Source: an uncultured Eubacterium sp.
GTDB lineage: Bacteria; Bacillota; Clostridia; Lachnospirales; Lachnospiraceae
Direction: 5' to 3'
DNA: 64,000 bases
NCBI GenBank assembly: GCA_910584065.1
Contig: CAJTZN010000014.1
Span: forward strand, 1 to 64,000
Shown here: piece after piece, positions 8,566 to 16,507 of the stretch
Layout: the number at the start of each line of letters is the position of its first letter
How positions within the stretch are numbered: position 1 is the first letter of the stretch
The notes under the pieces: generated by a model
What the model was told of the DNA's origin: nothing
The model's database searches: none
Seen by the model: only the letters and a program-made list of their open reading frames with translations
Program-made: the position numbers and the translations under genes

Positions 8566-9270
8566 TCATATAGACTTTTTTTCTTGCCACTCCGCATACA
8601 GATCGGGTCGGTATTCCCTCGTCCGCTCCAGCGATTTTTCCCGCCTCCACTCCTCGATCTTCGCGTGATGTCCGGAAAGCAGCACTTCCGGAACCTTTCT
8701 GCCAAGTATCTCTTCCGGCCTCGTATACTGGGGATGTTCCAAAAGTCCGTCCGAAAAACTTTCATTTCGCGCCGAGTCCTCATTGTTCAAAACGCCCGGC
8801 ACGAGACGGGAAACGGCATCCATGACCGCCATCGCGGGCAGTTCCCCGCCCGTCATGACGTAGTCCCCGACCGAGACTGCATCCGTGACGATCTCCTCCA
8901 GCACGCGCTCGTCAATCCCCTCGTAGTGCCCGCACAAAAAGACGAGTTCTTCTTCTTTTGCAAATTCCTCCGCCATCTTCTGATCAAACACCCGCCCCTG
9001 GGGCGTCATATAAATAACCCGTTTCGGCGTATGTCCCAGTTCCCGCGTGACCGCCTCGTAACAGCGGTACACCGGCTCCGCCTGCATGACCATCCCGGCG
9101 CCGCCGCCATACGGGTAATCATCGACCCTCTTATGTTTATCCCGCGTATACTCGCGTATATCGAACGTTTTCCATCCAATGAGCCCGCTCTCTTTTGCCC
9201 TGCCGAGTATGCTCGCGTCCATGATCCCCGGAAACATCTGGGGAAACAATGTCATGATCCTGTACTGCAT
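8566..9270 (-). CDS. trmD: tRNA (guanine-N1)-methyltransferase
   Basis: Methylates G37 of tRNAs that read codons starting with C, preventing frameshifts. The 234-aa product starts with MQYRIMTLFPQMF and contains the SPOUT knot motifs FLCGHYEGIDERV and SVGDYVMTGGELPAM. The start is ATG 9270, preceded by GAGGAAGAG; the open frame extends upstream over rimM but that part is not TrmD. It lies 16 bp after rimM. rplS, which often follows trmD in Firmicutes, is absent here. Confidence 0.97.
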   Translation of the reverse strand: MQYRIMTLFPQMFPGIMDASILGRAKESGLIGWKTFDIREYTRDKHKRVDDYPYGGGAGMVMQAEPVYRCYEAVTRELGHTPKRVIYMTPQGRVFDQKMAEEFAKEEELVFLCGHYEGIDERVLEEIVTDAVSVGDYVMTGGELPAMAVMDAVSRLVPGVLNNEDSARNESFSDGLLEHPQYTRPEEILGRKVPEVLLSGHHAKIEEWRREKSLERTREYRPDLYAEWQEKKSI

Positions 9271-9286
9271 ATTCTCTTCCTCACCG

Positions 9287-9853
9287 TCAATCGAGCAGTC
9301 CCGGCATGATACGCGCCGTGATCTGCTTATTTTCCACATCAATTTTTTTGATACAATCCGGGATCGACGGAAACAGAACCTCCCGGCCATCCTCCATTTC
9401 GATGACAAACACATTGTTTGCCCCCGTCTCCAACACATCTTTAACCGTACCGATCGGCGTCCCGTCTTCTTCGGATACCGCCGCCCCGATCACATCACAG
9501 AAAAAATACTCCCCCTCTTCTAACGGCACGGCGTGTTCCCGTGACACCATGATGTCACATTTGCGAAATTGTTCCACCTCGTTAATGTCATTCAATTCTT
9601 TAAATTTTACGATCACGATATTTTTAAAATATTTGACCCGTTCCACATGGAGCAGGCGTTTTTCCGGCCTGGCCGGCTCAGACAGGCGCTCTTCCCGCGG
9701 ATGCCTCTCCGGCTGGAGCGGATGCTTTTTGACAACAAACACCTCGTCGCAGTCGTCAAACCGTCTCGGATCGTCTGTCGTGGGAAATACCTTTACCTCC
9801 CCGCGCAGGCCGTGAGTCGTCGTGACAACGCCGATCCTGAGTAAATCTTCCAA
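9287..9853 (-). CDS. rimM: 16S rRNA processing protein RimM
   Basis: Assists maturation of the 30S subunit head. The 188 aa have the N-terminal RimM barrel starting LLRIGVVTTTHGLRGEVKVF, a charged insert at about 45-67 rich in Arg, Glu and Pro, and the C-terminal PRC-barrel with GTVKDVLETGANNVFVIE. The start is TTG 9853, seven bases after an AGGAGG box. Order khpA-rimM-trmD is standard for Firmicutes. Confidence 0.96.
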   Translation of the reverse strand: MEDLLRIGVVTTTHGLRGEVKVFPTTDDPRRFDDCDEVFVVKKHPLQPERHPREERLSEPARPEKRLLHVERVKYFKNIVIVKFKELNDINEVEQFRKCDIMVSREHAVPLEEGEYFFCDVIGAAVSEEDGTPIGTVKDVLETGANNVFVIEMEDGREVLFPSIPDCIKKIDVENKQITARIMPGLLD

Positions 9854-9930
9854 ATTATTGCCTCCTTTTATTTACGTTTCAAAAAAGCGCCGCATTGTTA
9901 CGACGCTTTCCTTCCATTTTCTGCCATCAT

Positions 9931-10158
9931 TTATTGGATGTCCACCAGTATTTTTTTGTCGCTCTTTGAGGCAGAGGCGCGCACAACGGTACGGATCGCC
10001 TTGGCGATCTTGCCCTGCTTCCCGATCACTTTTCCCATGTCGTCAGGAGCAACTTTCAGACTCAGGACAATCTCGTTTTCGTCTTCCGTCTCTGTCACGA
10101 CGACTTCGTCGGGATTGTCCACCAACGCGCTAGCAATCACTTCAAGTAACTGTTTCAT
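9931..10158 (-). CDS. khpA: KH-domain RNA-binding protein KhpA
   Basis: A 75-aa single KH-domain protein. The GxxG loop (GKVIGKQGKIAKAIRTVV) is clear. KhpA-type proteins bind RNA, often with KhpB, and affect division and small-RNA regulation in Firmicutes. The start is ATG 10158 with an AGGAGG box eight bases upstream; an 18-residue extension in frame has no ribosome binding site. It lies 19 bp after rpsP, its usual place. Confidence 0.95.
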   Translation of the reverse strand: MKQLLEVIASALVDNPDEVVVTETEDENEIVLSLKVAPDDMGKVIGKQGKIAKAIRTVVRASASKSDKKILVDIQ

Positions 10159-10177
10159 ACTGCTAACCTCCTTATGA

Positions 10178-10420
10178 TCACACAATACCTGCCTGTTTGA
10201 ACAAGCGGGCAACTACATCGGTCGGCTTTGCACCGTTTGCGATCCATTTTTTCGCTGCTTCCTCATCTACCTTTACGGCTGCAGGCTCCTGGTTCGGATC
10301 GTACGTTCCGATCTCATCGATGTTCCTGCCATCTCTCGGAGATCTCTCGTCCGCTACTACAATTCTATAAAATGGCGCTTTTTTCTTGCCCAATCTCTTT
10401 AAACGGATTTTAACTGCCAC
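10178..10420 (-). CDS. rpsP: 30S ribosomal protein S16
   Basis: An 80-aa small-subunit protein with the S16 signature AVKIRLKRLGKKKAPFYRIV at the N-terminus and the RDGRNIDEIGTYDP block. The start is GTG 10420, eight bases after AAGGAGG; an in-frame GTG inside that box is not a plausible start. It sits between ffh and khpA. Confidence 0.97.
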   Translation of the reverse strand: MAVKIRLKRLGKKKAPFYRIVVADERSPRDGRNIDEIGTYDPNQEPAAVKVDEEAAKKWIANGAKPTDVVARLFKQAGIV

Positions 10421-10537
10421 GTCTTTCACCTCCTTCTTTCCGCGAATATCTTTCGCTCACATCATCTATTCAAAAAGTATTTCTACTTATTTGAACCACT
10501 TTCGAAACCCGAATCGTTTTTTTCGTCGACTCGTTCT

Positions 10538-11884
10538 TTAAAAACCGCCGAACGGGAATTTCATCCTGCCGCGCTTCATTTTTTTGCCCGACATCATGCC
10601 GGACATCTGTTTCATCATCTTCCGGCTCTGCTCAAACTGCTTCACCAGACGGTTTACCTCGCTGATATCCACACCGGCACCGGCGGCGATCCGCCGCTTG
10701 CGGGATGGATTGATGATAGAAGGCTTCGTCCTCTCCTCCTTCGTCATCGAATATATGATCGCTTCCGTCCCTTTCAGGGCGTCGTCGTCAATTTCCAGAT
10801 CCGCCGGGAGCCCCATACCGGGCAGCATGCTCAGTATGCTTGACAGTCCTCCCATTTTTTTCATCTGCTGCATCTGGTCGAGAAAATCATTAAAATCAAA
10901 TTCATTATTTTTAAATTTCTTCGTCAGCTCCGCCGCTTTTTCTTCATCGATCTGCGCTTCCGCCTTTTCGATCAGCGTCATGACATCCCCCATACCGAGT
11001 ATCCGCGACGCCATGCGGTCGGGGTAGAACTGTTCGAGATCGGACAGTTTTTCTCCCATACCGACATAATAGATCGGTTTTCCGGTCACCGCGCGGATCG
11101 AGAGCGCCGCGCCGCCCCTCGTATCGCTGTCGAGCTTCGTCAGTATAATGCCGTCCACCGTCAGTTCCTCGTCAAATGAAGAAGCGACATTGACTGCGTC
11201 CTGTCCGGTCATCGAATCCACGGTAAGTACGGTCTGGTGGACGCGGACCTCCGCTTTGATCCGCTTCAGCTCCTCCATGAGCGCCTCGTCGATGTGGAGA
11301 CGTCCTGCCGTATCGAGAAATACCAGATTGTTGTGATTTGCCTTCGCGTGCTCGACTCCGGCTTTGGCAATATCGACCGGGTCATGGCCCGTTCCCATAG
11401 AAAATACCGGTACGCCGACTTTCTCCCCGTTCGTCTGCAGCTGCTCGATCGCCGCCGGCCGGTACACGTCGCACGCCACCAAAAGAGGCCGTTTTCCCTT
11501 TTCCTTGAATTTGGCTGCCAGCTTCGCCGCCGTCGTCGTCTTTCCGGCTCCCTGAAGGCCGCACATCATGATGACGGTGATCTCATCGCCCGGAAGCATG
11601 GAGATTTCCGTCGTCGTCTCCCCCATCATGCGGACAAGTTCCTCATTCACATATTTGATGACGGTCTGGCCCGGCGTCAGGCTGTTCAACACTTCTTCCC
11701 CGGTCGACTTCTCTTGGACGGATTTGACAAAGTTTTTTACGACTTTAAAATTTACATCCGCCTCCAAAAGGGCCATTTTCACTTCTTTTAGCGCTGTTTT
11801 TACATCCGCTTCCGTGAGCTTTCCCTTGCTCCGAAGGTTCTTAAATACGTTCTGCAGTTTTTCGCTCAGACTGTCAAATGCCAC
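10538..11884 (-). CDS. ffh: Signal recognition particle protein Ffh
   Basis: The GTPase of the SRP targets nascent membrane and secreted proteins to FtsY. The 448 aa show the N domain (1-90), the G domain with GLQGAGKTTTAAKLA, DTAGRLHIDE and TKLDSDTRGGAAL, and a C-terminal methionine-rich M domain ending in a short basic/Met tail (MSGMMSGKKMKRGRMKFPFG). Length and motifs are complete. The gene lies 51 bp after ylxM. Confidence 0.98.
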   Translation of the reverse strand: MAFDSLSEKLQNVFKNLRSKGKLTEADVKTALKEVKMALLEADVNFKVVKNFVKSVQEKSTGEEVLNSLTPGQTVIKYVNEELVRMMGETTTEISMLPGDEITVIMMCGLQGAGKTTTAAKLAAKFKEKGKRPLLVACDVYRPAAIEQLQTNGEKVGVPVFSMGTGHDPVDIAKAGVEHAKANHNNLVFLDTAGRLHIDEALMEELKRIKAEVRVHQTVLTVDSMTGQDAVNVASSFDEELTVDGIILTKLDSDTRGGAALSIRAVTGKPIYYVGMGEKLSDLEQFYPDRMASRILGMGDVMTLIEKAEAQIDEEKAAELTKKFKNNEFDFNDFLDQMQQMKKMGGLSSILSMLPGMGLPADLEIDDDALKGTEAIIYSMTKEERTKPSIINPSRKRRIAAGAGVDISEVNRLVKQFEQSRKMMKQMSGMMSGKKMKRGRMKFPFGGF

Positions 11885-11935
11885 GCTTCCACCTCCCTGG
11901 CCGTCTTTTATACTAAAGCATTACAAAGTTTATTT

Positions 11936-12307
11936 TTACAGTATTTCGTATATTTCTTGTGTCAGTTCCAAAATCTCTTTTTTTGCCTCTTCGTTTCCCG
12001 TTTCTATCGTTTCCACCAGTTGTTCCACCTGGCCCAGACGCTCTTTGGCCGACTGAAACCGCTCGAACAGCCGGAGTTTGTCCTCGTATTCCTTCAGGCG
12101 TCCGCTGCACCGTTTCACCGTGTCGTAGACACCCTGCCTCGTAATCCCGTACTCACTGGCGATCTCACCCAGGGAAAGATCGTTCAGCACATATGCTTCA
12201 AAAATCTCCTGATGCCGTTCTTTGAGCAGCGGGCCGTAAAAATCATATAGATAGGATAATGTTACAATTTCTTTTATATCCGTCAGAGAATTCTCTTTTT
12301 GTGCCAT
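11936..12307 (-). CDS. ylxM: YlxM-like helix-turn-helix protein (SRP-associated)
   Basis: A 123-aa protein of the YlxM/p13 family, usually encoded next to ffh and reported to modulate SRP. It has the sigma-70 region 4-like helix-turn-helix with LSLGEIASEYGITRQGVYDT (about 43-62) followed by a long helical C-terminus. The start is taken as ATG 12307 with GGGTGAT upstream, rather than the ATG 21 bases earlier, which has no ribosome binding site. It is first gene of the ylxM-ffh-rpsP block. Confidence 0.93.
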   Translation of the reverse strand: MAQKENSLTDIKEIVTLSYLYDFYGPLLKERHQEIFEAYVLNDLSLGEIASEYGITRQGVYDTVKRCSGRLKEYEDKLRLFERFQSAKERLGQVEQLVETIETGNEEAKKEILELTQEIYEIL

Positions 12308-12421
12308 ATCATCACCCGTGTAAAGCAATTTCCTTTACACATGATAACGTATCTGTTATTGTTTGTCAAGAGATTTTTCGAAGAAATGTTTTTTCTGTCT
12401 TTCTGTCTTTTCAGGAATCCA

Positions 12422-12450
12422 TTGACACATACGTATAAAATGTGTATTAT
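12422..12450 (+). promoter_or_regulatory. Near-consensus sigma-A promoter of the XRE gene
   Basis: TTGACA at 12422-12427 and TATTAT at 12445-12450 with a 17-nt spacer. The transcript would start about 15 bp before the AAGGAGG box of the XRE gene. Confidence 0.8.
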
Positions 12451-12472
12451 TAATTTACAAGGAGGACTGACC

Positions 12473-12757
12473 ATGAATAAAGCTGGTATATCATTTGATG
12501 AAATGAAGGCCGATCTGATGAAAGACGAAAAGTTCAAAAGAGAATATATAAAACTAAAACCCAGATATGAAACGATTGAGCAGATCATAAAAGCAAGGAA
12601 AGAACAGAACATCACGCAATCTGAACTTGCCAAAAGGGTAGGCACACAGAAAAGCAATATCTCCCGGCTTGAAAGCGGAAATTATAATCCCAGTTTGGAT
12701 TTTCTTGTTAAGGTTGCTGAATCGTTGGGGAAAAGTTTGAGTGTTCAGATAAAATAG
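12473..12757 (+). CDS. XRE-family helix-turn-helix protein (HigA-like)
   Basis: A 94-aa DNA-binding protein starting at ATG 12473 after AAGGAGG (12459-12465). The N-terminal 35 residues (FDEMKADLMKDEKFKREY) resemble the helical part of HigA/type II antitoxins, and residues 44-94 form an XRE helix-turn-helix with ITQSELAKRVGTQKSNISRL. Antitoxins of this shape normally follow a HigB/RelE toxin, but no toxin is encoded on either side, so it is an orphan regulator or a solitary antitoxin. It faces away from ylxM and is one of the few plus-strand genes. Confidence 0.9.
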   Translation: MNKAGISFDEMKADLMKDEKFKREYIKLKPRYETIEQIIKARKEQNITQSELAKRVGTQKSNISRLESGNYNPSLDFLVKVAESLGKSLSVQIK

Positions 12758-12780
12758 ATAAAGATGCCCCAAAATCCATG

Positions 12781-12812
12781 AAAAAAGCCGCCGCACGTTT
12801 CCTCTGTGCGGC
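12781..12812 (-). terminator. Intrinsic terminator of the 84-aa gene at 12911
   Basis: Arms GCCGCAC (12790-12796) and GTGCGGC (12806-12812) form a strong hairpin; on the minus strand it is followed by six T (A run 12781-12786). Confidence 0.8.
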
Positions 12813-12910
12813 AGCCCCCCTCTTCAGCCAGCACTCCTGGCCCGGTCATTATCCGATCAAACCAGCCCGCTCGTCCCGGACTGATGAAAGAATGTACCTC
12901 GATTAAATCA

Positions 12911-13165
12911 CTAGCACTTGTAATCGGTTGACGAACACATGGAGAAAAAGATTTCCCTCGCGTGTCTGTCGTACTGGTTCATGCCTCCCATCCGCTCCAG
13001 CACCTCTTCCGTCGTCGCATTCACACTGCGGTGCTGTCCGCTTCCCCTTTTTGCCTTCGCCATTTCAAGCGCCTGATAGAAATTTCTTCCGTCATCCTTT
13101 AACTCGTTTCTATCATTTTTGATTTTCGCTACATTCCGCACCGGACTAACAACCTTGAGTCCCAT
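12911..13165 (-). CDS. Small protein of unknown function (84 aa)
   Basis: No family recognised. It is a soluble, charged protein with DRNELKDDGRNFYQALEMAK near the middle and an N-terminus MGLKVVSPVRNVAKIKN that reads like a conserved small-protein start. The start is uncertain: ATG 13165 has no close ribosome binding site, while an AAGGAGGAG box lies 24 bp further up and the frame is open through it with no standard start codon between. It has its own terminator, which supports a real transcript. Confidence 0.6.
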   Translation of the reverse strand: MGLKVVSPVRNVAKIKNDRNELKDDGRNFYQALEMAKAKRGSGQHRSVNATTEEVLERMGGMNQYDRHAREIFFSMCSSTDYKC

Positions 13166-13279
13166 TACGTTTTGTATTGTTTTTGCTTTAATCTCCTCCT
13201 TGAGCTTATTTCTGCAAATACCGTTTCGAAAATCTTATTCTTATAATATGTATCGGCAAAATGTTCCAAAAGTTAAGTT

Positions 13280-14512
13280 CTATTCGTTCGTCCGGGATAA
13301 AAGTTTTTCCAGCGTGGCGTGGCTGTCCATCGCATCGCATAATATTTCGTACTCTGCCGCCTTCTCCTCCCGTTTTTTTCGTTCCTTTGTTTTTACTTCC
13401 GTTCCTTCCCGTTTCACGGCACGGATCAGTAGATTTTTCGGCGTGTGCTCCATATCAATAAATTCGAGGATCTGCACGTCATATCCGTGCTGCTCCAAAA
13501 GGCTGCCCCGCAGCGCGTCTGTCAAAAGCGCGGCAAAACGTTCCTTCAATATGCCGTATTCAAAGAGCGGTTTCAGCAGGTCATTCCTGATCTGCCGGTT
13601 CAGTTCATGCTGGCAGCACGGCACCGAAAGAATAACTTTCGCGCCCCAGCCAACCGCCTTCGCCAGCGCGAAATCGGTAGCAGTGTCGCACGCGTGCAGC
13701 GTAATGACGAGGTCCGCCTGTTCCGCACCTTCGTACGAGCGGATGTCTCCCTGAGAAAAATGCAGTCCCTCGTATCCATATTTCTCTGCCAGCGAACGGC
13801 AGTGGGCGATCACGTCCTTTTTCAGATCCAGTCCCATCATCTGCACCTCGAATCCATTCATGATCTTGAGATAATAGTAAACGGCAAACGTCAGGTAGGA
13901 TTTCCCGCAGCCAAAGTCAATGATCCGCAGCGGGCGTCCGCCTTCCTGCCGCTCCCGCAGTTCCGGCAGGACATCGCGGACAAACTCGAGGAAGCGGTTG
14001 ATCTGTCCCAGCTTCTTCCGCTTTTTGTCGATGATCTTCCCATCCCGAGCCTGGACTCCCAGATCCACAAGAAATGGCACGGTTTCGCTGCCATCCAGAA
14101 TGTACTGTTTCTTGCGGTTGTGGGAGAGGTCGATTTTCTTCCATTCCCGAGCGCGGTTTTCCCGGATGGAGGCAACGCCCTTTTTGCTCACAAGGACGGA
14201 AAAGGAAGTGGTTTCACACTGCAGATCAAGCTGTTTGTAATCAGTCTCTAAAAGATGACAGATTTTCTCTGCCGCCCTGTCTTTTTCCATATTTTCATGA
14301 AATACCTGATCGTTGCGGTATTCCTCCTGCTGGAACAAAAGCCGGCCCTTCTCTATAAAAGGACGAAATACCAGCTTGGACGAAACAAATTTTTCTGAAA
14401 CAGATCCCTCCAAATACTTCCCTGAAACCTGCTTTCTCCGCCGGTTACTCACGGTCGCCCGCAATGTCTGTTCATTTAGGTTCTGTTCCAACAGCTTCCT
14501 TACTTTTTCCAT
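13280..14512 (-). CDS. Class I SAM-dependent methyltransferase (Methyltransf_32-like)
   Basis: The 410-aa protein has a poorly conserved helical N-terminal half and a Rossmann methyltransferase domain from about residue 190. Motif I is RIIDFGCGKSYLTFAVYY, motif II GLDLKKDVIAHC, and motif IV/post-IV LVITLHACDTATDFAL followed by VPCCQHELN. This matches the Methyltransf_32 group, which includes eukaryotic Trm13- and METTL25-like enzymes, so an RNA substrate is possible but not shown. The start ATG 14512 has GGAGAAGGG upstream. It stands alone between the small gene at 12911 and the secreted-protein cluster. Confidence 0.85.
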   Translation of the reverse strand: MEKVRKLLEQNLNEQTLRATVSNRRRKQVSGKYLEGSVSEKFVSSKLVFRPFIEKGRLLFQQEEYRNDQVFHENMEKDRAAEKICHLLETDYKQLDLQCETTSFSVLVSKKGVASIRENRAREWKKIDLSHNRKKQYILDGSETVPFLVDLGVQARDGKIIDKKRKKLGQINRFLEFVRDVLPELRERQEGGRPLRIIDFGCGKSYLTFAVYYYLKIMNGFEVQMMGLDLKKDVIAHCRSLAEKYGYEGLHFSQGDIRSYEGAEQADLVITLHACDTATDFALAKAVGWGAKVILSVPCCQHELNRQIRNDLLKPLFEYGILKERFAALLTDALRGSLLEQHGYDVQILEFIDMEHTPKNLLIRAVKREGTEVKTKERKKREEKAAEYEILCDAMDSHATLEKLLSRTNE

Positions 14513-14579
14513 GTCATACCCTTCTCCGTTATCTGATCGGATCGTATGGGGGCAAATGGATCCCCGCCCCCGGCAGATG

Positions 14580-15323
14580 CTAACCTACCAGCCTGTCTTT
14601 TTCTATTTTCTGCGCTTCCTTCTCCTGATTGAACAACTTTGCTGTGTACGCATGGATCTCACTGTATTTACTGGTGCTGTAGTAATATCCTGGTATTGAG
14701 CTCACGATAGCATACTTCTCTTCCCCATTTGCCGTGTAAAAGTTTACCGCATAACTCCAGCCACACAAAGGTCCCTTTTGTGCCTTTTTATAATCAAACG
14801 TGTAATCGGCCGCGCTGATCATCGCGCAGAAGTTCCGCACCGCATCCGGATCCTTGATCGTGACAGAACTGCCGTCGCCCCCATCGCGGATCTCGAGATA
14901 CGTCACTTTGGACAGGTCCGCCTTTGGCTTATTGCTCACCACTTTCAATGTCAGCTTGTATTTTTCTTTCTTCGCCTTTCCCGTCAGCGTATATGTTCCT
15001 GGTTTTTTCGCGGTGAAGCTGGCTCCCTTTACGTTCAGGTTCTTATCGCTCGAGGTCCACTTGACCTTTTTATTTTTGATCAATTTGGTCAACGGGTGCT
15101 CCACGCTGCCCCGATCAGTCCAATACCACCCGTTTCGACCCTTGGCGATCTGGGAAATCTTATACTTCACGCCGTCGGCCAGGATCACTTCGCCGCATTT
15201 GTACGTCGTTATCTTTTTTGCCTTGCTTTTCTTTGCGCTCATAACCGTACCGTTCAAAAAGGAACAGGCGATTCCCAGTACGAGGATGAGCGCGACTGCT
15301 TTTCGTGTTTTCCATTTTTCCAT
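14580..15323 (-). CDS. Secreted protein with Ig-like domain and DUF5301-like C-terminus
   Basis: A 247-aa exported protein. The signal peptide AVALILVLGIACSFLNGTVM precedes a basic region; residues about 75-135 form a bacterial Ig-like (BIG2-type) fold with VKWTSSDKNLNV and GTYTLTGKAK. The C-terminal 110 residues resemble the strand pattern in the gene at 18562 (an ionic/Ile-rich start, a DxxAVRNFC helix and a GYYY strand near the end). The start ATG 15323 lies eight bases after AAAGGA; upstream ATGs fit the box less well. It begins a run of secreted proteins; the function is unknown. Confidence 0.75.
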   Translation of the reverse strand: MEKWKTRKAVALILVLGIACSFLNGTVMSAKKSKAKKITTYKCGEVILADGVKYKISQIAKGRNGWYWTDRGSVEHPLTKLIKNKKVKWTSSDKNLNVKGASFTAKKPGTYTLTGKAKKEKYKLTLKVVSNKPKADLSKVTYLEIRDGGDGSSVTIKDPDAVRNFCAMISAADYTFDYKKAQKGPLCGWSYAVNFYTANGEEKYAIVSSIPGYYYSTSKYSEIHAYTAKLFNQEKEAQKIEKDRLVG

Positions 15324-15372
15324 GTTCATCATCCTTTCCCGGATCATGATTGTTTTGAATCATGCCCCCCGT

Positions 15373-16479
15373 TTAACTTTGATTTTCAATGACCCGTCTT
15401 TCTTTCCAGTTTTTCTTTCCCGTGATCTTCATATACTTTCCCGCGCGCGGAACTTTGTATTTCTTTCCCACGTCCCCGCTCACGGTTACGCACACGTTCC
15501 GCCGGCCGGCTTCTTTGTACCATTTCCGCAGCATTTTTACTTTGACGCCCTCCCCGATATGCAGGCTTTTCAGTTTTCTGCACTGCGTAATATCAAGTTC
15601 GTCTCCCTTTACAAAATACTGTATGCGTTTGATCTTGTTCCGGGAGGGAAGGAGCAGCCTGCAGTTCTTTCGCAGACCGCCAAAATAATCAATTCCACAC
15701 GTCTTGCTTCCTTCGGGATAGAAAAAATGCGTATCGTAGTCCAGACAGCCCAAACCGGATGTGATCCCAACCTCTACGAGTTCCTTATTTTTCCGCAGAT
15801 CCAGCTTATCCAGAGAAACATCATGCAGCGCGATCGTCCGCAGCTTTTTCAGCGACGACAGATCCATCTGCTGCACCCTGACTTCCGCACCGTACACGCC
15901 TGCCAGTTCAAGACTGTGCAGATTGACCGCTCCGGGTAACTGGAACACCTGAAAACTCATGTCGTACAGAGACAGACGCCTGAGCTGCTGCAGCGGAAAC
16001 ATCGCCTGAATAGCCGCCGTATCGCGCTGTTCACCGCACCCGTACAGACCTACATACATCAACTTTTTATTTTCCTTCGCGGAACCTGTCACATTTGCGT
16101 ACCCTTTGATAAATACATTCGCCAACTGCTCGAAATAGCCGATTCCCTCAATGGAAAACGGAGCGTCATAACTCCTAATCTCTAACTGATCATGATAGGC
16201 GGACGAGTACACGCTTTTCCCATCCCCGCCAGACCACATTTCCTTACTTCCATCTAGTTTCAGATAAACCGTTGTGACTACGTTCCTCTCCTCCTTTGAT
16301 AATACACCATTTCCGTCCTTATCGCAACACCGAATTGCCTCGCGGAAGCGCTCATCCGGAAAATTTCCTTCATTGATCGTGACGCTCCCATCCATGTTTA
16401 CCGATGCCTCCGCCCGATTTCCATACATACCGGCAAATGCCGCCGCAAATAATATCACTAGTCTCATCCATTTTTTCAT
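15373..16479 (-). CDS. Secreted leucine-rich-repeat protein with EF-hand-like motif (paralogue 1)
   Basis: A 368-aa exported protein. Start ATG 16479 is preceded by GAGGAGG; the signal peptide RLVILFAAAFAGMYGNRAEA follows. Next comes VNMDGSVTINEGNFPDERFR, then an EF-hand/dockerin-like calcium loop DKDGNGVLSKEE, then irregular leucine-rich repeats from about residue 95 to 340 that lead to a KxYMKITGKKNWKERR tail. The neighbour at 16508 has the same architecture and closely similar ends, so the two are a tandem duplication. LRR/EF-hand surface proteins usually bind polymers or host ligands; the ligand is unknown. Confidence 0.82.
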   Translation of the reverse strand: MKKWMRLVILFAAAFAGMYGNRAEASVNMDGSVTINEGNFPDERFREAIRCCDKDGNGVLSKEERNVVTTVYLKLDGSKEMWSGGDGKSVYSSAYHDQLEIRSYDAPFSIEGIGYFEQLANVFIKGYANVTGSAKENKKLMYVGLYGCGEQRDTAAIQAMFPLQQLRRLSLYDMSFQVFQLPGAVNLHSLELAGVYGAEVRVQQMDLSSLKKLRTIALHDVSLDKLDLRKNKELVEVGITSGLGCLDYDTHFFYPEGSKTCGIDYFGGLRKNCRLLLPSRNKIKRIQYFVKGDELDITQCRKLKSLHIGEGVKVKMLRKWYKEAGRRNVCVTVSGDVGKKYKVPRAGKYMKITGKKNWKERRVIENQS

Positions 16480-16507
16480 ACTTTGCCTCCTCATTTTTCT
16501 CATCCTT

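Noticed and set aside
12781..12812. Terminator for the plus-strand XRE gene
   Set aside because: The T tract is on the minus strand, so it fits the 84-aa gene at 12911.
14854..15939. Long plus-strand open frame (361 codons)
   Set aside because: Spans the antisense of two real exported-protein genes and the gap between them; no motifs.
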